Assembly: GCA_902559035.1 (NCBI GenBank)
Contig: CACEGG010000001.1
Span: 124,001 to 188,000 of the forward strand
DNA from: an uncultured Bacteroidota bacterium
GTDB lineage: Bacteria > Bacteroidota > Bacteroidia > Flavobacteriales > Flavobacteriaceae
Direction: 5' to 3'
DNA: 64,000 nt
Part shown: one piece after another, positions 19,491-28,964 of the stretch
How the letters are laid out: each line of letters begins with the position of its first letter
Position numbering within the stretch: position 1 is the first letter of the stretch
Translations under genes and position numbers: made by a program
The notes under the pieces: generated by a model
The model's database searches: none
Seen by the model: the letters and a program-made list of their open reading frames with translations, nothing else
Told to the model about the DNA's origin: nothing

Positions 19491-19991
19491 TTAAAGTTTT
19501 CCAAAAAGTTGGTTAAGTTTATTTTCTCTAAATTGAAATATTAGTTTTAGTTTATTTTTAACAAAAATTGGATGTGCCAATTGTCCTAAAATACCAAAAG
19601 GTAGTTTATAATCAACAATGTCAACCATTTCTATTCCTCCATCAATTTCTTTAATAAAATGTTTGTGGTGCCAAAGAGAATATGGACCAAACCTTTGCTC
19701 ATCAACGAAGTACTCTTTATCTACTACATGAGTAATTTCGGTAACCCATTTAAGATTTAATCCTAGTATAGGACTAACTTTGTATTGAATTATTTGACCG
19801 GGGAAAATTTTTTTGTCAGCGCCACTCAATATTCGAAAATTCATGTATGCGGGCGTTATTTCAGTAAGATTTTTTGGGTTACTTAAAAAATTCCAAGCTT
19901 TTTCAATAGTTATTGGAAGTTTTTGACTTGTTTTAATTTGATATAATTTCAATTTTTTAAATTTATTTATAACTTTCAAAAAGTATACCAA
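19491..19991 (-). CDS. SRPBCC family protein (ligand-binding)
   Basis: LPITIEKAWNFLSNPKNLTEITPAYMNFRIL...FVDEQRFGPYSLWHHKHFIKEIDGG typical of SRPBCC proteins. Confidence 0.85.
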   Translation of the reverse strand: MVYFLKVINKFKKLKLYQIKTSQKLPITIEKAWNFLSNPKNLTEITPAYMNFRILSGADKKIFPGQIIQYKVSPILGLNLKWVTEITHVVDKEYFVDEQRFGPYSLWHHKHFIKEIDGGIEMVDIVDYKLPFGILGQLAHPIFVKNKLKLIFQFRENKLNQLFGKL

Positions 19992-20001
19992 CCTTTAAAT
20001 C

Positions 20002-20853
20002 ATGAAAAAAAAATCATTTCTTCTATTATTGTCCCTAATTATTGTAACATCATCCTTCGCACAACTAAAATCTCCTAACGCAAGTCCAAGATCAAATATT
20101 TCACAAATCATTGGTCTTGTTAGTATAAATCTAGATTATTCGAGACCCTCAAAAAAAAGTAGAGAAATTTTTGGTGGTTTAGTTCCATATAATAAAATTT
20201 GGAGAACAGGAGCAAATAATCCAACAACTATTTCATTTTCTGATTATGTAAAAATTAATGATCAATTGATTAGTGCTGGCGAATATCACTTGTACTCTGT
20301 CCCAACAGAATCAACACTAGATTTAGTTATTTACGAAAAAACTGATGCATGGGGTTCACTTCCCACTTTTGATAAATCTAAAGTGATAGCAAGGGTATCA
20401 AGCGATTTTATTGATTTGCCAAACACTGTAGAAACATTTACAATTTCTTTTGAAAATATTTCTAATAATGGTTCAACTCTTAATATAATGTGGGATAATA
20501 AATTAGCTGTATATAATATTGATGCTTTAACTAAAGATAAGATGATTAATAACATTAATAATGTAATGAATAATAATCCATCCTCCAATGATTACAGTAG
20601 AGCAGCCATGTACTACTTTGAAGAAGATATTGATATTGAAAAAGCAATGGAATGGATTAATAAAGCATATAAAGATTCTGATAATTTAAGATATTGGCAT
20701 TTAAGATATAAAGCATTGATTTATGAAAAAGCAGGTAAATTAAATAAAGCATTAGAGTACGCAGAAAGTGGATATAAAAGGGCAATAGAAAGTAAAGCAG
20801 TAGACGGAATAAATAGTTTAGAAATTATTTACAGGAGACTAAGTGAAAAATAA
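20002..20853 (+). CDS. DUF2911 domain-containing secreted protein
   Basis: Signal peptide; SPNASPRSNISQIIG...VSINLDYSRPSKKSREIFGGLVPYNKIWRTGANNPTTISF. Confidence 0.88.
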   Translation: MKKKSFLLLLSLIIVTSSFAQLKSPNASPRSNISQIIGLVSINLDYSRPSKKSREIFGGLVPYNKIWRTGANNPTTISFSDYVKINDQLISAGEYHLYSVPTESTLDLVIYEKTDAWGSLPTFDKSKVIARVSSDFIDLPNTVETFTISFENISNNGSTLNIMWDNKLAVYNIDALTKDKMINNINNVMNNNPSSNDYSRAAMYYFEEDIDIEKAMEWINKAYKDSDNLRYWHLRYKALIYEKAGKLNKALEYAESGYKRAIESKAVDGINSLEIIYRRLSEK

Positions 20854-20856
20854 TTT

Positions 20857-22518
20857 TTATTTTTTTGAGATATTTGAAAATATTATAGTAATAATCGCTC
20901 CAATAAAGTTTAACCACAGGTAGCCAATTTCAAAATATCCATATATAAAAAAAATCAAAATTTGTGATAAGCATGCAGAATAAAACACTGCATTTCCTTT
21001 AATTTTCTTGAAGAAAAAAGCAACAATAAAAATACCTAAAACAGTGCCATAAAAAAGTGATCCAATTAAATTAACTAGTTCAATTAAATTTTCAAATAAT
21101 CTTCCAACGCTTGCAAATATTATGGCAATTATTCCCCACATTACTGTAAACCATTTTGATGCTTTTAAATAATGATTATCAGATTTTTTTACTAGGTGAT
21201 TTCTTTTATACAAGTCAATAACAGTTGTCGTAGATAATGCATTAAGTTCAGATGCTGTTGAGGACATAGCTGCGCTAAGAATTACGGCAAGTAATAATCC
21301 AATTAATCCTTTAGGTAAATAGTTTAAAATGAAAAAAATAAAAATATAATCTAAATCATTTGACTCAATAGAGGAAGGGGCTATTTCATTTGTAATTGTT
21401 TTTACATTTTGTCGTATTTTCTTTTCTTCAGCATGTAATTCAACGATCTTTTTGTCAAGAGAATTGGAATTTAACAGAATATTATTTTTTATATATTTTA
21501 ACTGAGTTTCTCTTTTTTCTTTTCTCAATGAAATGAATTTCTCTTTTTCAATTATATAATCCTTATTTTGAACTTGTTCTAAATAATTAGTTACCTGTGG
21601 ATTAAAGTTTATGGGTGTATCATTAAATTCAAAAAAAACAAAGACCATTACTCCGGTCAATAAAATAAAGAATTGCATCGGAATCTTTAAAATAGCATTA
21701 AACATTAAACCTAATTGACTTTCTTTTATACTTTTACCTGTCAAGTACCTTTGGACTTGACTTTGATCAGTTCCAAAATAAGAAAGTGCTAAAAAAAATC
21801 CACCAGTAATACCACTCCAAAAGGTATATTTTTTTTCGATATCAAAAGAAAAATCTACTATTTCCATTTTTCCACCAAGGCCTGCAAGTTTTAAAGCATT
21901 GTTAAAGTTGACGTTTTCAGGAAATGAGTTTAATATTAGGAAAAATGCTATTATCATACCACTCATAATAACAAACATTTGTTGTTTTTGGGTTATACTT
22001 ACTGCTTTTGTTCCACCACTTACAGTATAAATAATTACTAGTAGACCAATAGTAAAAATTAATATTTTTAAATCCCAACCAAGTATTGTAGATAAAATAA
22101 TAGCTGGTGCAAAAATTGTTATTCCAGCTCCTAATCCTCTTTGGATTAAAAATAAGATTGAGGCTAAGGTTCTAGTCTTTCTATCAAATCTTTGTTCTAA
22201 ATATTCGTAAGCTGTATAAACTTTAAGTTTGTGGTAAATTGGAATAAAAACTAGACAAACTACAATTATGGCTAGTGGGAGTCCAAAATAAAATTGCACG
22301 AAACCCATACCTTCATCAAAAGCCTGACCTGGTGTCGATAAGAAAGTAATAGCACTAGCTTGAGTAGCCATTACAGATAAACCTACTGTTAACCAATTGG
22401 CTGACCCACCCCCTTTGAGGTGGTCTTTTATTGTATTAAATTTTCTAGTTTTATAAACTCCATAGCCAACTATGAAGGAAATTGTACCAATTAGAATAAA
22501 CCAATCAATTGAGGACAT
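20857..22518 (-). CDS. Sodium:solute symporter (SSS family)
   Basis: Multi-TM; LSVMATQASAITFLSTPGQAFDEGMGFVQFYFGLP; charged insertion between TMs. Confidence 0.88.
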   Translation of the reverse strand: MSSIDWFILIGTISFIVGYGVYKTRKFNTIKDHLKGGGSANWLTVGLSVMATQASAITFLSTPGQAFDEGMGFVQFYFGLPLAIIVVCLVFIPIYHKLKVYTAYEYLEQRFDRKTRTLASILFLIQRGLGAGITIFAPAIILSTILGWDLKILIFTIGLLVIIYTVSGGTKAVSITQKQQMFVIMSGMIIAFFLILNSFPENVNFNNALKLAGLGGKMEIVDFSFDIEKKYTFWSGITGGFFLALSYFGTDQSQVQRYLTGKSIKESQLGLMFNAILKIPMQFFILLTGVMVFVFFEFNDTPINFNPQVTNYLEQVQNKDYIIEKEKFISLRKEKRETQLKYIKNNILLNSNSLDKKIVELHAEEKKIRQNVKTITNEIAPSSIESNDLDYIFIFFILNYLPKGLIGLLLAVILSAAMSSTASELNALSTTTVIDLYKRNHLVKKSDNHYLKASKWFTVMWGIIAIIFASVGRLFENLIELVNLIGSLFYGTVLGIFIVAFFFKKIKGNAVFYSACLSQILIFFIYGYFEIGYLWLNFIGAIITIIFSNISKK

Positions 22519-22591
22519 AATTAAGAATAATTATTAGTCAGAATTACAAAAAATATAATATATAATATATTAAGTAATAAAATTATATTAT

Positions 22592-22605
22592 ATGGCTTAA
22601 GCCAT
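22592..22605. repeat. 14-bp perfect palindrome ATGGCTTAAGCCAT upstream of the symporter
   Basis: Sequence equals its own reverse complement; lies between the maf 3' end and the symporter start. Confidence 0.6.
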
Positions 22606-22606
22606 T

Positions 22607-23194
22607 TCATAAATTCATCGAATTTATAGTTTTAACAAATAAATTTGTTGGAAACCCAAGCACATTGCTATAAGACCCTTCAATTTTTTTTATTCCAATA
22701 TGACCAATATAATCTTGGATACCATAACTTCCTGCTCTATCTAAAACATCTGAGTTTTTTGTATAATAAAGTAAATCATCTTCACATAGATTATCAAAAT
22801 AAACAGTGGTTCTATCACTCACTAGAACTTGACTTTTTATTGTTGACAGACAGATGGAGCTAATTACAACATGTGAAGTATTTTCTAAAGATTTTATCAT
22901 ATCAAATGCTTCTTCTCTAGACTTTGGTTTACCAAGAGCATTATTTTTATGCCAGACAATAGTGTCACATGTTATAAGTAAATCGTTATTTTTTAATTTA
23001 TTTATAATTGGTATTGATTTTTTTTTTGCTAGGTACTCTGTTATATTATTTTCTTTTAAAGAGCTTGGAAATGATTCATCTATGCTTTGATCAATAACTT
23101 TAAATTTGACACCCATTTGTTTAAGTAGTTCGTGTCTTCGTTTAGAACGTGATGCTAATAAAACATTACAAGCGTCCAATTTTTTTGAAAACAT
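22607..23194 (-). CDS. maf: Maf-like nucleotide pyrophosphatase
   Basis: NVLLASRSKRRHELLKQMGVKF; CDTIVWHKNNALGKPKSREEAFDMIKSL. Confidence 0.93.
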   Translation of the reverse strand: MFSKKLDACNVLLASRSKRRHELLKQMGVKFKVIDQSIDESFPSSLKENNITEYLAKKKSIPIINKLKNNDLLITCDTIVWHKNNALGKPKSREEAFDMIKSLENTSHVVISSICLSTIKSQVLVSDRTTVYFDNLCEDDLLYYTKNSDVLDRAGSYGIQDYIGHIGIKKIEGSYSNVLGFPTNLFVKTINSMNL

Positions 23195-23197
23195 TAA

Positions 23198-23719
23198 CTA
23201 AATATTTTGATTTTTTTGATTTAATTTCCACTTGCCTTGTACACGAAGAGTTTGTTCTATAATGTCTCTGACGCATCCTTTTCCACCATTCTTATCAGAA
23301 ATATAATCAGAAATTTCTCTCACCTCAGGACTAGAATCGTATGGACATGCTTTTAAATAAACTAATTTCATAGGAAATACATCAGGAAGGTCATCACCCA
23401 TATACATTGTTTTATTTAAATCAATATTATTTTTAGAGCTGTAGTCTTTAAGATCTTTAACTTTATCACTAGAATTTATATAAACATTAACAACCCCAAG
23501 TCTATTTAATCTGGCTTTTATACCTAAATTATTTGCTCCAGTAATTATTGCTACATTGTAACCAAGTTCAGTTGCTAGTTTAACAGCAATCCCATCTTTA
23601 GTATTAAAACATCTTGACTCATTGCCCTGACTATCAACTATAATTGTTCCGTCAGTAAAAACACCGTCAATATCAAAAATAAATGTATTGATTTCATTAA
23701 GCTTTTCTTTATAGTTCAT
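23198..23719 (-). CDS. HAD hydrolase, KdsC family (3-deoxy-D-manno-octulosonate 8-phosphate phosphatase)
   Basis: FIFDIDGVFTDGTIIVD; YMGDDLPDVFPM; GGKGCVRDIIEQTLRVQGKW. Confidence 0.9.
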   Translation of the reverse strand: MNYKEKLNEINTFIFDIDGVFTDGTIIVDSQGNESRCFNTKDGIAVKLATELGYNVAIITGANNLGIKARLNRLGVVNVYINSSDKVKDLKDYSSKNNIDLNKTMYMGDDLPDVFPMKLVYLKACPYDSSPEVREISDYISDKNGGKGCVRDIIEQTLRVQGKWKLNQKNQNI

Positions 23720-24503
23720 TGTTTAATTTTGTTATTTCTTTTGAAATAGTTTCATAAATTTTAAAGTGGTTAGAACCTTTTAATAAATGTAAGTGTTTTT
23801 TTATTGTTTTTATATCATTTCTAATTGCAGGACCAGTTTGAGCATTTTTTGAATTTAAGAATTTCAACTTTTCTGTAGTTTCTACAGTCAATGGGTTTAG
23901 AATATTAGTATCTATGCTATTGGACTTTAATATTTCATCGGCTATAACTCTCATGTAATTGGTAAAGTTATTGGCAAATACTGCTGAAACATGAATTGCT
24001 AATCTTTGATTACTTGACGCTATTAACACTTTTTCAGATAATAATGATCCAAGTTTTCTAATCTTCTTTAAATTTCTATCTGAATTACTCTCAATAGCAA
24101 TTGGAATTTCTTTGAAACTTATTTTTTTTTCTTTACTAAAAGTCTGAATAGGATAAAAAACCCCATGAGATAAGTGATCTGATAAAACATCCATTTTTGT
24201 TGATCCAGAACAATGTAATACAATATTATTTCTTTTGGTTGTTATTTTTTTAGAAATCTTTTTTATGTAATCATCAGATACACATATTATATAAAAATCG
24301 GCCTCTTTTAGCTTCGTTAAACAATTACAATAATTTATGGAATTATTAAACTCTTTTGGAAGAGTTTTTTTTCTTCCAAATATTTCAATCAAATTAATAT
24401 CAATATTTGACATAAAAATTTCACTAAAGTGAAATGCCAAGTTTCCAGTCCCGATTATAGAAATATTCATTAATCCATAAAAATACGAATAATGTTCATT
24501 CAA
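23709..24503 (-). CDS. Rossmann-like/DUF2520 domain-containing protein
   Basis: [41 protein letters not shown]...[16 protein letters not shown]. Confidence 0.88.
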   Translation of the reverse strand: MNEHYSYFYGLMNISIIGTGNLAFHFSEIFMSNIDINLIEIFGRKKTLPKEFNNSINYCNCLTKLKEADFYIICVSDDYIKKISKKITTKRNNIVLHCSGSTKMDVLSDHLSHGVFYPIQTFSKEKKISFKEIPIAIESNSDRNLKKIRKLGSLLSEKVLIASSNQRLAIHVSAVFANNFTNYMRVIADEILKSNSIDTNILNPLTVETTEKLKFLNSKNAQTGPAIRNDIKTIKKHLHLLKGSNHFKIYETISKEITKLNNEL

Positions 24504-24522
24504 TCGAATTCATTTTTTTTCT

Positions 24523-24530
24523 TACGTTTG
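24523..24530 (+). promoter_or_regulatory. Candidate Bacteroidota -7 element TACGTTTG upstream of ndk
   Basis: Exact TAnnTTTG match 18 bp upstream of the ndk ATG; no TTG at the expected -33 spacing. Confidence 0.4.
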
Positions 24531-24547
24531 CAAAAAAAATTATAAAA

Positions 24548-24967
24548 ATGAATAATAGAACGTTCACAATGATTAAACCTGACGCAGTAGAGAATGGTCA
24601 TATAGGTGCAATTTTAGAAAAAATAAATAGTGCAGGATTTAAAATTGTTGCAATGAAATTGACAAAACTTAGTAAAGAGAAGGCAGAAAAATTTTATGAA
24701 GTTCACAATGAACGTCCCTTTTTTGGTGAACTAGTAGCTTTCATGAGTAGAGGTCCTATCGTTGCTGCAATTCTTGAAAAAAATAACGCTGTTGAAGAAT
24801 TTAGAAAATTGATTGGAGCGACAAATCCAGCTGAAGCTGAAGAAGGTACCATTAGAAATTTATATGCGACTTCAATGGGCGAAAATGCTGTTCATGGTTC
24901 TGATAGTGATGCAAATGCAGAAATTGAGGGAGCTTTTCATTTTAGCTCAGAAGAAATTTTATCTTAA
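24548..24967 (+). CDS. ndk: Nucleoside-diphosphate kinase
   Basis: [16 protein letters not shown]...[20 protein letters not shown]. Confidence 0.97.
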   Translation: MNNRTFTMIKPDAVENGHIGAILEKINSAGFKIVAMKLTKLSKEKAEKFYEVHNERPFFGELVAFMSRGPIVAAILEKNNAVEEFRKLIGATNPAEAEEGTIRNLYATSMGENAVHGSDSDANAEIEGAFHFSSEEILS

Positions 24968-25255
24968 GACAATTTTCTTAATAACAGTTTTTCCTAGTTC
25001 TTTATTTAAAAGGTCAACTATTTTTTGTTTTCCAAAACTTAATTCTTGTCTCAACACAGATGAACTAAGATTTACATAAAGGGTATTTTTTTTCAAGACA
25101 ATTTCATTAGTATATGAATTAACATTGTTTCCCATAACCTCTCTCCATAAGTTTTGTACTTTAATATTGTTAAGTCCTGAATTCAATTTATTTGAACTAT
25201 CTATAATATTTCCGATAACGTTTTTTAGGCTTTTAGATTCAAAATTTCTTTTCAT
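24959..25255 (-). CDS. DUF721 domain-containing protein
   Basis: [53 protein letters not shown]; adjacent to recF as commonly seen. Confidence 0.88.
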   Translation of the reverse strand: MKRNFESKSLKNVIGNIIDSSNKLNSGLNNIKVQNLWREVMGNNVNSYTNEIVLKKNTLYVNLSSSVLRQELSFGKQKIVDLLNKELGKTVIKKIVLR

Positions 25256-26340
25256 AACTTAAAAATTTTGTGAGTTGAATCAATTTCCTTAAGAATTTTA
25301 TTAGTTCTTTCAAAGTCAGTATCTGAAATAAATATTTGACCAAATAATTTGTTATTTACTAATTGAATTAATTGTTTAACTCTTTTATTGTCTAATTTAT
25401 CAAAAATATCATCTAAAAGAAGAATTGGAGAAGAATTACTTTCGGTTTTTAAATAATCAAATTGTGCTAGCTTTAATGCAATTAAAAATGATTTTTGTTG
25501 TCCTTGACTTCCATATTTTTTGATAGGGTAGTCGTTTATTTCCATTATAAGATCATCTTTATGGATACCACAACTTGTATATTGAATTATTCTATCCTTA
25601 TTAATACTGTTCTTTAGTAAATTTTCTAACGATTCATGATCTAATTGACTTTGATAATTGATATTAATCAATTCTTTATTTTGACTTATAGAGTTATAAT
25701 GTTTTTTAAAAACTGGGTAGAAATTTTCAAAAAACTTTTTTCTAGCATCATAAATTGGAATACATAATTGGGACAATTGGTTGTTATAAATTAAAATATT
25801 ATCTAAATCAAATGTATTTGTCCTAGCAAAAAATTTTAATAAAGCATTTCGTTGATTTAAAACTTTATTGTAATCGATAAGATTATTTAAATAAATTTTA
25901 TTGTTTTGAGAGATTATGCTGTCAATAAATTTTCTTCGCAGAGAGCTGCCCTCTTGAATTAAGTCTCGATCAGATGGTGAAATCATTACAAGAGGAATCA
26001 AACCAACATGTTCAGAAAATTTTTTATAAATTTTACCATTTCTTTTTATTGTTTTCTTTTTTCCTCTTTTAAGGCTACAAATAATATTTTCCTGCTGAGT
26101 GTTTTTGCTAAACATACCCTCAATAAACATATAATTTTCATCATGTTTGATAGTTTGAGAACTTATGGAATTAAAATAACTTTTTCCTGCCGATAAATGG
26201 TAAATTGAATCTAAAACATTGGTTTTACCAACTCCATTGTCACCAACAAAACAATTTATATTTTTATCAAGATCGTACACCTTATTCACTATATTTTTAT
26301 AGTTTACAACAGTTATATTTTCTAGATAAAGAGAATTCAT
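25252..26340 (-). CDS. recF: DNA replication/repair protein RecF
   Basis: VGDNGVGKTNVLDSIYHLSAGKSYF; SPSDRDLIQEGSSLRRKFID; GSQGQQKSFLIALKLAQ; LLLDDIFDKLD. Confidence 0.95.
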   Translation of the reverse strand: MNSLYLENITVVNYKNIVNKVYDLDKNINCFVGDNGVGKTNVLDSIYHLSAGKSYFNSISSQTIKHDENYMFIEGMFSKNTQQENIICSLKRGKKKTIKRNGKIYKKFSEHVGLIPLVMISPSDRDLIQEGSSLRRKFIDSIISQNNKIYLNNLIDYNKVLNQRNALLKFFARTNTFDLDNILIYNNQLSQLCIPIYDARKKFFENFYPVFKKHYNSISQNKELININYQSQLDHESLENLLKNSINKDRIIQYTSCGIHKDDLIMEINDYPIKKYGSQGQQKSFLIALKLAQFDYLKTESNSSPILLLDDIFDKLDNKRVKQLIQLVNNKLFGQIFISDTDFERTNKILKEIDSTHKIFKL

Positions 26341-26452
26341 AAGATATTTTACGGAAATTATTGTAAAGAATGCAAATTATATAAAAATAATTAGTTTTTA
26401 TCCTTAATTCATTGGAATAAAATTTTATTTTTACGCATTATTATAAATTATT

Positions 26453-27205
26453 ATGGCAACATATAAAAAAAAGGGATTCAAACGAAAAACTAAAGATTTA
26501 GATAAAAATCAAAGTACTACAGCTGAAGTTTTTGATACTCTTGATCAAAGCGCTTCATCTACTGAAAAAATAGTAGCTAAATATCAAAATTATATTGTTG
26601 GATTTGTCATAACTGTTGTTGTAATTGTTTTAGGTTTCTTGGGCTACTCAAGTTTAATTTTAGAACCTAAATCAGATGAAGCAAATAATGAACTTTTTAC
26701 TGCCCAAAATTATTTTAGTCAAGCACTAGTTGATGCAGAAAATAGCGATTCCTTATTTTCACTCTCTCTTAATGGAGGTGAAGGTAAATACGGATTTTTA
26801 GACATCATAGAAAATTATAGTGGTACTAAAGCTTCAAATCTTGCTTATTACAGTGCAGGAATGGCGTACTATAATTTAAATGACTTTGAAAATGCAATCG
26901 AGCATTTAAAGAACTTTGATAGTGATGATGAAATTTTATCCGCATTAGCTTTGGGTGGAATTGCCGATTCATTTGCTGAGCTAAATCAGCTCGAAGAAGC
27001 TCTTGATTATTACGAATCTGCTTTTAATGTTTCTGAAAATAATTTTACTGCACCAAAATTTCTTTTGAAAGCAGCAAATATATCCTCAATACTAGAAAAA
27101 AATACCTTAGCTACTAAGTATTACTCCAAAATTAAAGAAGACTATCCTAAATCTTCAGAATCATTTTTAATTGATGTTCAAATTCAAAAAAACTCATTAA
27201 AATAA
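26453..27205 (+). CDS. Tetratricopeptide repeat membrane protein
   Basis: Single TM; TPR-like FENAIEHLKNFDSDDE / QLEEALDYYESAFNVS. Confidence 0.82.
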   Translation: MATYKKKGFKRKTKDLDKNQSTTAEVFDTLDQSASSTEKIVAKYQNYIVGFVITVVVIVLGFLGYSSLILEPKSDEANNELFTAQNYFSQALVDAENSDSLFSLSLNGGEGKYGFLDIIENYSGTKASNLAYYSAGMAYYNLNDFENAIEHLKNFDSDDEILSALALGGIADSFAELNQLEEALDYYESAFNVSENNFTAPKFLLKAANISSILEKNTLATKYYSKIKEDYPKSSESFLIDVQIQKNSLK

Positions 27206-27211
27206 AATTTA

Positions 27212-27685
27212 ATGTCTAGCTCTAATAATAATCTCAAAAATTTAGATCTAGAAAAGATACCATCTGCAAAAAATCTTAGATTTGGAATTGTTGTTTCAAA
27301 ATGGAACAGTAAAATAACTACTAACTTATTAAACGGTTGTTTAGAATTACTTTACAATAAAGGAGTTAACAAAGATGATATTGATATATTACATGTTCCT
27401 GGAAGTTTTGAATTGATTTATGGGTGCAAAACATTACAAAATAAAAACTACGATTCTGTTATAGCTATAGGTAGTGTCATTAGAGGAGAGACTAAGCATT
27501 TTGATTTTATTTGTAATGCTACATCAAATGGAATTAAAGATCTAAATTTATTAGATAAATGCCCTGTTATTTTTTGTGTGTTAACTGACGATAACATTCA
27601 GCAATCTATTGATAGGAGTGGAGGTAAATACGGAAATAAAGGAACTGAAGCAGCTATTGCAGCTATCGAAATGGCACTTATTTAA
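27212..27685 (+). CDS. ribH: 6,7-dimethyl-8-ribityllumazine synthase
   Basis: FGIVVSKWNSKIT; HVPGSFEL; AIGSVIRGETKHFDFICNA; GNKGTEAAIAAIEMA. Confidence 0.95.
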   Translation: MSSSNNNLKNLDLEKIPSAKNLRFGIVVSKWNSKITTNLLNGCLELLYNKGVNKDDIDILHVPGSFELIYGCKTLQNKNYDSVIAIGSVIRGETKHFDFICNATSNGIKDLNLLDKCPVIFCVLTDDNIQQSIDRSGGKYGNKGTEAAIAAIEMALI

Positions 27686-28124
27686 AATATTTTCTTGGAA
27701 CAATAAGCATTCCAAAACATTCACCATCTTTTTTTCCTAAATGTTTGTGGTGAATTTTATGAGCTCTTCTAACGCCTCTGGCGTATTTATTGTCAATATT
27801 TCTAAAAATTTTAAATCTTTGATGAATAAAAATATCGTGAACTATGAAATAAGCTAAACCATACATAAAAATACCTATAGCAATTGGTAGACCAAGCCAA
27901 AAACCATATTCACCCCAAAGAACAGTAAAAAATATACTTATAGCTGCGTATTGCAGAAAAAACATATCATTTCTTTCAAACCAAGAATCATGATCTTTTT
28001 TGTGGTGATCTTTGTGTAGGAACCATAAGAATCCATGCATAATATATTTATGTGAAAACCATGCAACAAATTCCATAAAACAAAAAGTTGCTAAAACAGT
28101 AAAAATCCAAATAGCTGTGTACAT
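27678..28124 (-). CDS. crtZ: Beta-carotene hydroxylase (sterol desaturase family)
   Basis: HKYIMHGFLWFLHKDHHKK and RRAHKIHHKHLGKKDGECFGMLIVP histidine clusters. Confidence 0.92.
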   Translation of the reverse strand: MYTAIWIFTVLATFCFMEFVAWFSHKYIMHGFLWFLHKDHHKKDHDSWFERNDMFFLQYAAISIFFTVLWGEYGFWLGLPIAIGIFMYGLAYFIVHDIFIHQRFKIFRNIDNKYARGVRRAHKIHHKHLGKKDGECFGMLIVPRKYFK

Positions 28125-28964
28125 TTATAAAATATTAAGTCTGTATCGAACATATGATCTGGCCAAAACATTAACTTTTTGATAGTTTGGAACCCTTATT
28201 CTCGATGATTTTATTTTTAATGGATGTGTTTTTCTTAATTTATTTAATAATTTTAAATAGTATTTGTAGGCAGTATAAACCCCAAATCTAGCAGATGAAG
28301 GAAGTTTAAAAATACCTTTTAATGCATGTCTAAAATCTTTATCAATTTCATCTAAAATGATTTTTTTGGATGGTTCGTCAAATTCATCTATGTTAAGATT
28401 TGGAAAATAGCTCCTATTTAAACCGTCATGATCAGCTTTGAGGTCTCTTAAAAAATTAACTTTTTGAAAAGCTGAACCTAAGGACATAGCATACGGCTTT
28501 AAGTCATTGTACTGATTTTTATTTCCTTTAACAAATACTTTCAAGCACATCAATCCAACTACATCAGCTGAACCATAAACATATTGATCAAATTCTTTTT
28601 TAGTTAGATATTTTTTTTTATCTAAGTCTAACTTCATGCTATTTAAAAAACTGTCAACTAACTCATAATCAATTTGATAACTATTTATTGTTTTTTGAAA
28701 AGAATTTAAAATAGGATTAAGGCTTATTTTGTCTACAATGGATTTTTTTAAATCTTTTTCAAAAAGATCTAATAGCTCTTTTTTGTCGTAATTATGAAAG
28801 CTATCTACAATTTCGTCAGCAAATCTTACAAAACCATATATATTGTAAATATCTTGTCTGATTGAGCTATCTAACATTTTTGTTGCAAGAGTGAATGATG
28901 TACTGTAAGATTCAGTAACAATCCTAGAACAACTTTCAGATACTTGGTCAAATAATTTCTTCAT
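28125..28964 (-). CDS. crtB: Phytoene/squalene synthase
   Basis: YGFVRFADEIVDSFH and LGSAFQKVNFLRDLKADHDGLNRSYFP; start MKKLFDQ at 28964 preferred (ORF extends to 28973). Confidence 0.93.
   Translation of the reverse strand: MKKLFDQVSESCSRIVTESYSTSFTLATKMLDSSIRQDIYNIYGFVRFADEIVDSFHNYDKKELLDLFEKDLKKSIVDKISLNPILNSFQKTINSYQIDYELVDSFLNSMKLDLDKKKYLTKKEFDQYVYGSADVVGLMCLKVFVKGNKNQYNDLKPYAMSLGSAFQKVNFLRDLKADHDGLNRSYFPNLNIDEFDEPSKKIILDEIDKDFRHALKGIFKLPSSARFGVYTAYKYYLKLLNKLRKTHPLKIKSSRIRVPNYQKVNVLARSYVRYRLNIL

Noticed and set aside
24813-25079. 88-aa ORF overlapping ndk and DUF721
   Set aside because: Out-of-frame reading of ndk on the same strand; no family signature.
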